A stretch of 9,339 nucleotides of DNA from the NCBI GenBank assembly GCA_030765665.1, contig JAVCCD010000183.1, positions 1 through 9,339 on the forward strand, written 5' to 3'. The position numbers were made by a program, and so were the translations under genes. The DNA comes from Candidatus Tenebribacter mawsonii. Lineage in GTDB: Bacteria; Cloacimonadota; Cloacimonadia; Cloacimonadales; TCS61. Each line of letters begins with the position of its first letter. Positions within the stretch are counted from its first letter, which is position 1. The notes beneath the pieces were generated by a model, which ran no database searches, was not told where the DNA came from, and saw nothing but the letters and a program-made list of their open reading frames with translations. Below are positions 1 to 6,985 of this stretch, piece after piece.

Positions 1-489
1 CAAACGATGATGAAAAAAATGGTTTTGAGCGTATTCGAATTACCTATCGAAGATATTGATACAAATTTTGAAAAATATATTAAAGTAAACAATATTGACG
101 AGTTGATGTACTACGAAGCTGTTACTGATTCCATATCATTGGGTTATTGTTTTCCGATTTCAGGTAGTGGCTTATGGGGAACAATTCAAGCTTTATTGTC
201 CGTCACACCAGATTTTTCTGAGATTATTAATATTGAAATTGTAGATCAAAATGAGACTCCCGGTCTTGGCGGTAGAATCACCGAAAAGTGGTTTAGGAAA
301 CAATTCCAAGGCAAAACATTGCTGATAGATAATGTTCCACAATTGTTTTCTATGATACCCGAAAATGAAAAAACAAAGAGCAATGAGATATGCCAGATTA
401 CAGGTGCTACAGCTTCCAGCAAAGCAGTAGTTGATATGATCTATAAAAATGTACTTAAATACAGTCCCAAATTAAGAGCAGATTTATGA
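1..489 (+). CDS. nqrC: Na+-translocating NADH:quinone oxidoreductase subunit C, 3' part (left edge)
   Basis: This is the C-terminal part of NqrC, the periplasm-facing subunit of the sodium-pumping NADH:quinone oxidoreductase that carries a covalently bound FMN. The frame is open through base 1. The first ATG (base 7) has no visible ribosome-binding site, and the N-terminal membrane anchor expected of NqrC is absent, so the gene almost certainly starts upstream. Visible family landmarks are GSGLWGTI, the ETPGLGG block, and a flavinylation-type motif TGAT near the C-terminus (bases 391-411, read as CQITGAT). FMN is normally attached to the last Thr of this motif by ApbE. The Asp usually found three residues before the S/T is Cys here. 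The stop overlaps the nqrD start by 4 bases (ATGA). RnfG is the related alternative; the downstream NqrF-type gene favours NQR. Confidence 0.9.
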   Translation, partial: QTMMKKMVLSVFELPIEDIDTNFEKYIKVNNIDELMYYEAVTDSISLGYCFPISGSGLWGTIQALLSVTPDFSEIINIEIVDQNETPGLGGRITEKWFRKQFQGKTLLIDNVPQLFSMIPENEKTKSNEICQITGATASSKAVVDMIYKNVLKYSPKLRADL

Positions 490-1079
490 AAAAGAAAGAA
501 ATATTTATAACCAGTGCTTTTACAGAAAATTCGGTATGGCGACAAATTCTTGGTATTTGTTCGGCGCTTGCTGTTACAAACTTGATGATGAACAGTCTGG
601 TTATGGGACTAGGAGTTATTTTCACACTTGCACTTTCCGGATTTACAATTTCGCTGATTAGAGATTACATTCCCAAACGTATACGCATGATGGTTCAAAC
701 CCTTATTATCGCTTCCTATGTTATTATAGTTGATCTTTTTCTAAGAGCAAATTATCCAGAGATTAGCAAGGCTTTGGGACCGTATGTAGGGTTGATTATA
801 ACAAATTGTATCATTATGGGAAGAGCAGAAGCTTTTGCTGGAAAAAATTCTCCCTTTGATTCAATGATCGATGGCATTGGTGCAGGAGTTGGTTACACTT
901 TTGTTCTATTAGTAATAGCATTTGTTCGTGAAATTTTTGGTTTTGGGACGTTATTTGGTTTTCAGGTGATGGGAGATTGGTGGACAAAATGGTCGATTAT
1001 GGTGATGGCACCAAGTGCATTTTTTATGTTGGCAATTCTTATCTGGATTATAAATACACCCAAAAAGCAGGTAGGTTAA
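486..1079 (+). CDS. nqrD: Na+-translocating NADH:quinone oxidoreductase subunit D
   Basis: This 197-residue, strongly hydrophobic integral membrane protein of the NqrD/RnfE family is part of the membrane core of the sodium pump. Two conserved cysteines are visible, Cys25 (LGICSALAV) and Cys108 (TNCIIMGRAEAFA). Their spacing matches the pair which, with the pair in NqrE, coordinates the intramembrane iron-sulfur centre known from Vibrio cholerae NQR. Other family signatures are AFTENSVWRQILG at the N-terminus and the NSPFDSMIDGIGAGVGYT loop. The start codon lies inside the end of nqrC (ATGA overlap), implying translational coupling. nqrE begins two bases after the stop. Taken alone it could be RnfE; it is called NqrD because the operon ends with an NqrF-type NADH-oxidising subunit. 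Confidence 0.92.
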   Translation: MKKKEIFITSAFTENSVWRQILGICSALAVTNLMMNSLVMGLGVIFTLALSGFTISLIRDYIPKRIRMMVQTLIIASYVIIVDLFLRANYPEISKALGPYVGLIITNCIIMGRAEAFAGKNSPFDSMIDGIGAGVGYTFVLLVIAFVREIFGFGTLFGFQVMGDWWTKWSIMVMAPSAFFMLAILIWIINTPKKQVG

Positions 1080-1080
1080 T

Positions 1081-1668
1081 ATGGAATTGAATCCTTTAAT
1101 TATTTTTATTGCAGCTATTTTTACAAGTAACATCCTTCTTACGAATTTCTTGGGAATGTGTTCTTTCCTATCGGTATCGAAAGAAGTGGAATCTTCACTT
1201 GGTCTTGGTATGGCAGTTGTTTTTGTTATGACTATAACTTCAGCTTTAAACTACGCAGTTTATCATTTTATTCTTGTTCCTTTAGATATAATTTACCTGC
1301 AATATATTATTTTTATTATTGTTATTGCTGCCTTTGTTCAGCTTACAGAAATGATTATCGAACGATTTTCACCAATTTTATATTATTCCCTGGGAATTTT
1401 TCTTCCTCTCATTACTGTGAATTGTGCGATTCTGGGTGTTTCATTGTTTATGGTTATCAGAAATTACACATTCCTGCAGTCAATTGCCTATGGAGCAGGA
1501 AGTGGATTAGGTTGGTTACTGGCAATTCTTGCTCTCGCTGGGATCAGACAAAAAGTTAAAGAAAAATATGTTCCTGCCGGACTGGCTGGTGCGGGACTTA
1601 GTTTGATAATTACTGGAATAATGGCTCTTGCCTTTGTCGGATTCTCTGGAATTGTTGTGATTCAATAA
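1081..1668 (+). CDS. nqrE: Na+-translocating NADH:quinone oxidoreductase subunit E
   Basis: This 195-residue membrane protein of the NqrE/RnfA family is the inverted-topology partner of NqrD. Cys27 (LGMCSFLSVS) and Cys115 (ITVNCAILGVSLFM) correspond to the cysteines that complete the iron-sulfur site between NqrD and NqrE and relay electrons across the membrane. About six hydrophobic segments can be read, and the length is the usual one for the family. The ATG is the first codon after the nqrD stop plus one base; only a weak AGG lies upstream, so translation is probably coupled. The C-terminus (VGFSGIVVI) resembles other NqrE proteins. nqrF follows 12 bases later. Confidence 0.93.
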   Translation: MELNPLIIFIAAIFTSNILLTNFLGMCSFLSVSKEVESSLGLGMAVVFVMTITSALNYAVYHFILVPLDIIYLQYIIFIIVIAAFVQLTEMIIERFSPILYYSLGIFLPLITVNCAILGVSLFMVIRNYTFLQSIAYGAGSGLGWLLAILALAGIRQKVKEKYVPAGLAGAGLSLIITGIMALAFVGFSGIVVIQ

Positions 1669-1680
1669 TAGGTTTTTTAA

Positions 1681-2784
1681 ATGATAATTGCTATAATAAA
1701 TACTGTTCTAATCGTATCCTGTATTTCCGGTTTTTTGGCTTTGCTACTAGTAATTGCAGATTACTTTTTTGCCAACTACGGTGACTGTAAGATCAACATT
1801 AATAAGAAAAAAGAGATAACGGTAACAGGAGGAGATTCATTACTTTCAACTTTGAATGAACAGAAAATTTTCCTACCTTCAGCTTGTGGAGGTCGGGGAA
1901 GCTGTGGATTTTGCAAATGTAAAGTTGAATCCGGAGGAGGTCCACTTCTTCCTACAGAGAAACCATTTTTGACAGCAGACGAAATCAGCAAAAACGTTAG
2001 ACTCTCTTGTCAGATCAAAATTAAAGAAGATATCAATATTCAAATCCCAGAAGATATATTTAACATAAAAAAATTCCGAGCAAAAGTTACCTCTATTAAA
2101 GAAATGACCTATGACATTAAAGAGATAAAATTACAATTAATCGAGCCAACAGAGATCAATTTTAAAGCAGGTCAATATGCTCAACTGGTATCACCTCGAT
2201 ATGCCAAAGTTAGGCAATCTGTGAACAGAGCTTACTCAATTTCCAGTAGTTCGGATGACAAAGATTATATTGAACTGATTATTCGTAAAGTACCAGAGGG
2301 GATCTGCACTACATGGGTTCACGATCATTTAAAAGAAGGGGATGAAGTAGATTTCACAGGTCCGTTCGGAGATTTTTTTATACGCGAGACAGAAGCTGAT
2401 ATGATTTTTGTGGCTGGAGGAAGTGGAAAAGCACCAGTAAAATCTATGTTGGAATTCTTGGAAAAGCGGAACAGCACTAGGCGAATGGGCTATTTCTTTG
2501 GAGCGCGTCAGCGAAATGAACTATATCTAACTGAACATTTTGAAGAATTAGAAAAGAAAATCCAGAATTTTACTTATTACCCAATTCTTTCTCAACCCAC
2601 AGAATCTTGTGAATGGGATGGTAGATGCGGGTATGTGATGCCTTTTTTTGATGAATTTATAAAAGATGTAAACAATACAGAAGCGTATCTTTGTGGAAGC
2701 CCTGGCATGATTGCTGTAGTTGTGAAGGACTTAACCAAACGGGGAATTCCAGAAGAGAAAATATATTTTGATAGTTTTGCTTAA
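1681..2784 (+). CDS. nqrF: Na+-translocating NADH:quinone oxidoreductase subunit F, short form
   Basis: This 367-residue subunit oxidises NADH and passes electrons from FAD to a [2Fe-2S] centre and on to NqrD/E. In order it has one N-terminal membrane helix (about residues 2-30), a plant-type ferredoxin domain with Cys69, Cys75, Cys78 and Cys110, an FAD-binding domain with RAYS at 183-186, and an NADH-binding domain with GGSGKAP at 246-252 and CGSP near the C-terminus. It ends in FDSFA, with the terminal aromatic-containing tail usual for NqrF. It is about 40 residues shorter than the Vibrio protein. The missing part lies between the flavin domain's first strands and RAYS, and just after RAYS. 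Lys replaces the Met common in GGxGMAP, and CGSP replaces CGPP. The start has only a weak AGG at 1670-1672. It is last of the nqr genes seen here. Confidence 0.88.
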   Translation: MIIAIINTVLIVSCISGFLALLLVIADYFFANYGDCKININKKKEITVTGGDSLLSTLNEQKIFLPSACGGRGSCGFCKCKVESGGGPLLPTEKPFLTADEISKNVRLSCQIKIKEDINIQIPEDIFNIKKFRAKVTSIKEMTYDIKEIKLQLIEPTEINFKAGQYAQLVSPRYAKVRQSVNRAYSISSSSDDKDYIELIIRKVPEGICTTWVHDHLKEGDEVDFTGPFGDFFIRETEADMIFVAGGSGKAPVKSMLEFLEKRNSTRRMGYFFGARQRNELYLTEHFEELEKKIQNFTYYPILSQPTESCEWDGRCGYVMPFFDEFIKDVNNTEAYLCGSPGMIAVVVKDLTKRGIPEEKIYFDSFA

Positions 2785-2810
2785 ATATATTAGTTTCAAT
2801 GTTATATTAA

Positions 2811-2817
2811 AGAGGAG
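2811..2817 (+). promoter_or_regulatory. Ribosome-binding site of the unknown gene after nqrF
   Basis: AGAGGAG lies five bases before the ATG at 2823. It is much stronger than the sites of nqrE and nqrF, so this gene can initiate independently of nqrF translation even if it shares the transcript. Confidence 0.7.
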
Positions 2818-2822
2818 AGAAA

Positions 2823-3275
2823 ATGAAAGAAACTCCCCAAGATAAAAAAATAATGAAAAATTTGATGCCTGGACAGATGAGTATTGAAGGCTTTGTTGGT
2901 AAAGATGCCCGTCATTTCAATCAAATTATTTATTCTGACCGGGTTAAACTTGATAATTTAGACCTTACAACTAAAATGATAGCTGATAGGCTCCAGTATT
3001 TTACTGATGCAGCTTTTGAAAGTTATGATGGATCGATTATTATAGATGCAAAATATGAAGTTGATTATGAATCTTTTCGAGGAAAATTGATCTGCCCCTT
3101 CAGCCATCTTGGAGTTTACAGGAAAGGTCTGATAAAACTGAAAAATCTGGATAATGGAATTGAACTAAGCTGGACGCCACTAAATATACACATGATCAAG
3201 GAGCATTGTTTCTTCGAAGGATTTGGTTCAATCCATCGACTCGAACCAAAGATTATTAAAGAGGCACTATTTTAG
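2823..3275 (+). CDS. Unrecognised 150-residue soluble protein downstream of nqrF
   Basis: I do not recognise this family. The protein has no signal peptide or membrane segment and mixes charged and hydrophobic stretches as in a folded cytosolic alpha/beta protein. Notable stretches are MPGQMSIEGFVGKDARHF near the N-terminus, DAAFESYDGSIIID in the middle, and two cysteines in LICPF and EHCFFEG, too few for an iron-sulfur cluster by themselves. A strong Shine-Dalgarno site five bases upstream and normal codon use support real coding. It starts 38 bp after nqrF with no terminator visible between them, so it is probably co-transcribed with the sodium pump. That suggests, but does not show, a role in NQR assembly, cofactor insertion or regulation. 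An unrelated housekeeping role is equally open. Confidence 0.75.
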   Translation: MKETPQDKKIMKNLMPGQMSIEGFVGKDARHFNQIIYSDRVKLDNLDLTTKMIADRLQYFTDAAFESYDGSIIIDAKYEVDYESFRGKLICPFSHLGVYRKGLIKLKNLDNGIELSWTPLNIHMIKEHCFFEGFGSIHRLEPKIIKEALF

Positions 3276-3444
3276 AAGAAGAATATACTTAATTTGATTT
3301 TGTGTATTTTGTGATTATGTTTAAAAAAAATTGTTATTGTATAAGTTATGGAAAAGTTTTGAATGTTTAATGATTTCAAATACTTCAGTATGAAAAAAGC
3401 TTACAATAATTAGTTCTAAAAAAAAATATTTATAAGGAGATATC
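3276..3444 (+). promoter_or_regulatory. AT-rich 169-bp gap, probable promoter region for the ferritin gene
   Basis: No reading frame of note lies on either strand. This is the longest break between nqr and fhs, so a new transcript probably begins here. A weak sigma-70-like pair can be read, TTGATT at 3294-3299 and TATGTT at 3316-3321 (16-bp spacer). A small inverted repeat, ATACT-TC-AGTAT, lies at 3380-3391. There is no GC-rich hairpin with a T-run, so no intrinsic terminator is visible for the upstream operon. The ferritin Shine-Dalgarno AAGGAGA is at 3434-3440. Confidence 0.3.
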
Positions 3445-3897
3445 ATGACAAAAGAAAAATTTGATGAAGTGATCGATTTTGCGATTAATGGAGAAAAAGA
3501 TGCTGTAGAATTCTACCATGAATTACAACAGAGAACAAAATTTGAAGCTAGAAAGGCTATGCTCAAAGAATTTGAAAACATGGAAAAATGTCATATTGTG
3601 ATTTTGGAAAATGTTAGAGAAAGAGGATTAGAAAACATTACCGTAAAAGAAGTTACGAATCTTAATATTAGCGAATACATCGTAGATGTTAAACCATATG
3701 AAAATATGACATATCAGGATATCCTGATTATTGCAATGAAAAAAGAAGAACAAGCACAAAAACTTTATCTTAAAATGGCTAGCACTTTGCCAGGGACAGA
3801 ACTTGAAACACTTTTTCTAAAGTTAGCATCAGAAGAAGCCGGTCATAAATTGCAATTTGAAACTCTTTATGATGAACATGTATTGAAAGAAAACTAA
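3445..3897 (+). CDS. Rubrerythrin-like ferritin-family diiron protein without rubredoxin domain
   Basis: This 150-residue helical protein has the two-fold pattern of the rubrerythrin/ferritin superfamily. The first half carries Glu17 (GEKDAVEFY) and an ExxH at Glu47-His50 (MEKCH). The second half carries Glu101/Glu102 (KKEEQAQKLY) and an ExxH at Glu131-His134 (EEAGHKLQFE). These residues should bind a non-haem diiron site. The C-terminal rubredoxin-like CxxC pairs of classical rubrerythrin are absent, so any peroxidase activity would need an external electron donor. Homologues in anaerobes act in peroxide defence or iron handling; the substrate cannot be told from sequence. The start follows AAGGAGA with a 4-base gap. 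The next gene begins 21 bp after the stop, so the two form an operon. Confidence 0.85.
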   Translation: MTKEKFDEVIDFAINGEKDAVEFYHELQQRTKFEARKAMLKEFENMEKCHIVILENVRERGLENITVKEVTNLNISEYIVDVKPYENMTYQDILIIAMKKEEQAQKLYLKMASTLPGTELETLFLKLASEEAGHKLQFETLYDEHVLKEN

Positions 3898-3918
3898 TAT
3901 TATATTTACGGAGGGATT

Positions 3919-4908
3919 ATGGTAGATTTAAAAACCATGTATATGGGAATTGAATTAAAAAATCCAATTATTGTGGGTTCTTGTGGATTAACCAGCAATC
4001 TGGATTCGATAAAGCAATTAGTAGAAGCTGGGGCTTCTACCGTTGTATTAAAATCATTATTCGAAGAACAGATAATGATGGAAGTAAACAAAAATTTGGA
4101 TGGTTATAATCCATTTCACGGTCATACTGAAATGTATGATTATCAAAAGTACTTTGAAAAACAACATCTTTTAGATAAATATTTACAGTTGATCAAAGAT
4201 GCAAAGCAAGCTGTTGATGTCCCAATCATAGCTAGTATCAACTGCATGAGTTCTGCTGAATGGACAGAATTTGCAAAAAATATTGAACTTGCTGGTGCAG
4301 ACGCACTTGAATTGAATATTTTCCTACTTCCATCTGATCCGAAGATGGAAGGTAAAGATAATGAGAAGGTTTATTTTGATATCATTAATAAAGTTACTTC
4401 AAGTGTCTCCATCCCAATCTCAATAAAGGTAAGTCATTATTTCGATAATTTGGCTAATACATTTCAGAGATTTTCTAAAACTGGAATTAAGGGAATGGTA
4501 TTATTCAATAAATTTTATAATACTGATATTGATATTGATAAAGAAGAGCTGATTGATGGTAATTTCTTAAGCACAACTGACGATATGTCAAACTCTTTAC
4601 GCTGGATTGGAATCATGAGCGATCTTGTGGATTGTGATCTATGTGCAACTACTGGAATTCATAGCGGAAAAGATGCCATCAAGTTTCTCTTGGCAGGAGC
4701 TTCGAGTGTACAGATGGTATCATCTATCTATGTAAATTCAGCCAAAGTCATAACAAAATCTTTAGATGAAATTCAGCATTGGATGGAGAAACACAATTAT
4801 GAATCTATTAATGAATTCCAAGGTAAGTTGAGTAATTCATCCGAGATGAATAATGCACTTTATGAACGAGTTCAATTCATGAAATATGTGAGTACAAAAA
4901 AGAGTTAG
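3919..4908 (+). CDS. Dihydroorotate dehydrogenase-like FMN protein (non-canonical active site)
   Basis: This 329-residue TIM-barrel protein resembles class 1 dihydroorotate dehydrogenase (PyrD) and best fits the family annotated only as 'dihydroorotate dehydrogenase-like'. FMN-barrel landmarks are KNPIIVGSCGLT at the N-terminus, VVLKS, ASINC, ALELNI at 129-134, SIKVSHYFDNLAN, MVLFNKFY, and ATTGIHSGKDAIKFLLAGA near the phosphate-binding end. In true PyrD enzymes ELNI is followed by SCPN, with the catalytic Cys. Here it reads ELNIFLLPSD, so that cysteine is missing. The protein is therefore unlikely to be a standard PyrD and its substrate is unknown. The start has GGAGGG at 3910-3915. It follows the ferritin gene by 21 bp, so the pair is likely co-transcribed. 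Confidence 0.85.
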   Translation: MVDLKTMYMGIELKNPIIVGSCGLTSNLDSIKQLVEAGASTVVLKSLFEEQIMMEVNKNLDGYNPFHGHTEMYDYQKYFEKQHLLDKYLQLIKDAKQAVDVPIIASINCMSSAEWTEFAKNIELAGADALELNIFLLPSDPKMEGKDNEKVYFDIINKVTSSVSIPISIKVSHYFDNLANTFQRFSKTGIKGMVLFNKFYNTDIDIDKEELIDGNFLSTTDDMSNSLRWIGIMSDLVDCDLCATTGIHSGKDAIKFLLAGASSVQMVSSIYVNSAKVITKSLDEIQHWMEKHNYESINEFQGKLSNSSEMNNALYERVQFMKYVSTKKS

Positions 4909-4920
4909 TAAAACTAAAAC

Positions 4921-4952
4921 TATTGAGATAATCAATAATTTCTTTTGTTTTG
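4921..4952 (+). terminator. Weak AT-rich hairpin with T-rich tail after the DHOD-like gene
   Basis: TATTGA (4921-4926) and TCAATA (4932-4937) form a 6-bp stem with a 5-base loop, followed by a T-rich stretch. The same region can instead pair ATAATCA (4928-4934) with TGATTAT (4956-4962). Both stems are A/U only, so termination would be leaky at best. No convincing promoter for fhs is visible in this 75-bp gap. Confidence 0.22.
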
Positions 4953-4983
4953 GTGTGATTATTAATAAAATGGAGGAGCTTTT

Positions 4984-6654
4984 ATGCTATCTGATATTGA
5001 AATAGCCCAAAGTGCAGAGATGCTTAAAATTGCAGATATTGCTGCAAATATTGGACTATCTTCTGACGAAATTGAATTGTATGGAGATTACAAAGCAAAG
5101 ATAAAATTTGAAGCAATTGAAAAACTGAAAGACCTACCTGAGGGTCAGCTAATATTAGTTTCTGCGATCACCCCAACTCCGGCAGGAGAAGGAAAGACAA
5201 CCGTTTCAATTGGTTTGGCACAAGCGATGAATCAGTTGGGAATGAGTACAATTGCTGCTATAAGAGAACCATCATTGGGTCCAATATTTGGAATCAAAGG
5301 TGGTGCTGCAGGTGGCGGATATTCACAAGTACTTCCAATGGAAGATATTAATCTGCACTTCACAGGAGATATGCACGCTGTAACCTCAGCGAATAATAAT
5401 TTAGCAGCCCTTATAGATAATTCAATTTATAACGGCAATCCGTTTAGTATAAATCCTAGAACTGTTACCTGGAAACGGGTTATGGATGTAAATGATCGTG
5501 CACTGAGGAATGTGGTTATTGGTTTGGGGGGTAAAACACAAGGTGTTCCGCGGGAAGATGGTTTTGATATAACACCCGCTTCCGAGATAATGGCAATTCT
5601 TTGCCTTTCAAATAATTTGGAAGAGCTTAAAACTAAAATCGGAAAAATTACTGTAGCTCAAACTTATGACAACAAACTCATAAAAGTAGCAGATATGGGA
5701 TTTGAAGGAGCAATTACCTCTTTACTTAAAGACGCTCTTAAACCAAATTTAGTACAAACAATTGAGAATACACCAGCCTTTGTTCATGGAGGTCCTTTTG
5801 CTAATATAGCCCAGGGAACAAGTAGTATCATCGCAACAAAAGCTGCACTGAAGTTAGCTGACTATGTTGTTACAGAAGCTGGCTTTGGCTTTGATCTTGG
5901 AGCAGAAAAATTTTTCGATATTGTTTGCCCTTATGGTGAATTCTGTACATCAGCAGTAATTCTTGTAGCAACAGTTAGAGCTATAAAACATCATGGTGGA
6001 GTTAAAGTTAGAGACCTTTCAACTCCCAATGCTGAAGCTGTTAAAAAAGGACTTGCAAACCTTGATAAACATTTAGAAAATATTAGGAAATTTGGGATGA
6101 AATCGGTTGTTGCAATTAATAAATTTAGTACTGATACTGATGAAGAGTTGCAGCTGGTTAAAGAGTTCGCTAATAAAAACGGTTTTGATGTTGCGATTGT
6201 AGATTTCTGGGGAAAAGGTGGAAAAGGCGGTTTGGAACTAGCAGAGAAGGTAACACATTTGATAGAGAATCAAGTGTGTAATTTAAATCAACTTTATAAC
6301 TGGAACTCACCAGTTGAAGAAAAAATACTTACTGTTGCACAGGAAATTTACGGAGCGGAAAAGATAGATTTTACTTCAGAAGCACAAAAAGATTTGAGAC
6401 TGATAAAGAAGAATGGCTATGATAAACTACCAATTTGTATTGCTAAAACTCAAAAATCTCTTTCAGATAACCCTAAACTTTTGGGTAAACCAAAGGATTT
6501 TCTGGTTACCGTTCGTCGCATTCTGATAGCTTCAGGAGCTGGATTCTTAATTCCAATAACTGGTAATATTATGAGAATGCCGGGGCTTCCCAAAACTCCA
6601 GCTGCCTTACAAATTGATATTGATACAAAAGGTAATATCAAGGGAATCTTCTAA
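4984..6654 (+). CDS. fhs: Formate--tetrahydrofolate ligase
   Basis: This cytosolic enzyme joins formate to tetrahydrofolate with ATP to give 10-formyltetrahydrofolate, feeding purine and one-carbon metabolism and, in acetogens, the methyl branch of the Wood-Ljungdahl pathway. Its 556 residues match the family's usual length. Visible signatures are the N-terminal LYGDYKAKI, the ATP-binding loop TPTPAGEGKTT at 63-73, REPSLGPIFGIKGGAAGGGY, NLHFTGDMHAVTSANN, TPAFVHGGPFANIAQG, TEAGFGFDLGAEKF, and near the end ITGNIMRMPGLPKTPAA. No substitutions or breaks are seen. GGAGGAG at 4972-4978 lies five bases before the ATG. No folD or other pathway gene is present in the window, so it cannot be said whether Fhs works for biosynthesis or for acetogenesis or formate oxidation. 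Confidence 0.97.
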   Translation: MLSDIEIAQSAEMLKIADIAANIGLSSDEIELYGDYKAKIKFEAIEKLKDLPEGQLILVSAITPTPAGEGKTTVSIGLAQAMNQLGMSTIAAIREPSLGPIFGIKGGAAGGGYSQVLPMEDINLHFTGDMHAVTSANNNLAALIDNSIYNGNPFSINPRTVTWKRVMDVNDRALRNVVIGLGGKTQGVPREDGFDITPASEIMAILCLSNNLEELKTKIGKITVAQTYDNKLIKVADMGFEGAITSLLKDALKPNLVQTIENTPAFVHGGPFANIAQGTSSIIATKAALKLADYVVTEAGFGFDLGAEKFFDIVCPYGEFCTSAVILVATVRAIKHHGGVKVRDLSTPNAEAVKKGLANLDKHLENIRKFGMKSVVAINKFSTDTDEELQLVKEFANKNGFDVAIVDFWGKGGKGGLELAEKVTHLIENQVCNLNQLYNWNSPVEEKILTVAQEIYGAEKIDFTSEAQKDLRLIKKNGYDKLPICIAKTQKSLSDNPKLLGKPKDFLVTVRRILIASGAGFLIPITGNIMRMPGLPKTPAALQIDIDTKGNIKGIF

Positions 6655-6663
6655 GTTAAAATT

Positions 6664-6984
6664 GTGAGTTGTTCTCAAAAAATGAAACAGGAATTTTTTT
6701 CCTTTATTTATATAACCACCAAAAGTTGCAATGTATGTAAGGTGCTTCAACCAAAATTAAGGGAACTGGCTATGAACTTCTCCGAATCTAAGTTCCACTT
6801 AGTAGAATTGGATGAACATAGTGAAGCAGCAGGATTCTTCATGGTTTTCACAGTCCCAACTTTTCTGGTTTACTCGGAAGGACAAGAACTTATTCGTACA
6901 GCACGTCACATTAATATTGATGAAATAAAAACAAAATTAAGTAGATATCATCAAATGATATTTACGGAAAAGGATATAAAATAA
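6664..6984 (+). CDS. Small thioredoxin-fold protein
   Basis: This 106-residue single-domain thioredoxin-like protein lacks a signal peptide, so it is probably cytosolic. It has a CxxC redox pair (Cys22-Asn-Val-Cys25) in place of the usual CGPC, and the cis-proline loop at Pro65 (FTVPTFLVY). The partner is unknown; CNVC argues for a specialised thiol oxidoreductase rather than the main thioredoxin. The longest frame begins with GTG at 6664, nine bases after the fhs stop. The first ATG is at 6682 (MKQEFF). Neither has a clear Shine-Dalgarno site, so the exact start is unsure, and translation is probably coupled to fhs. Removing the first six residues would not affect the fold. chaN follows one base after the stop. 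Confidence 0.82.
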   Translation: MSCSQKMKQEFFSFIYITTKSCNVCKVLQPKLRELAMNFSESKFHLVELDEHSEAAGFFMVFTVPTFLVYSEGQELIRTARHINIDEIKTKLSRYHQMIFTEKDIK

Positions 6985-6985
6985 A

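Noticed and set aside
1158..1559. Overlapping + strand frame inside nqrE
   Set aside because: It is rich in Cys, Tyr and Phe with no family signature, and is an out-of-frame shadow of nqrE.
486..1668. RnfE/RnfA identity for the two membrane subunits
   Set aside because: The families are homologous, but the operon ends in an NqrF-type subunit with a [2Fe-2S] ferredoxin domain and an FAD/NADH domain, and no RnfB or RnfC is present.
3919..4908. Assignment as pyrD of pyrimidine synthesis
   Set aside because: The SCPN catalytic motif is replaced by FLLPSD and no pyrimidine gene lies nearby.
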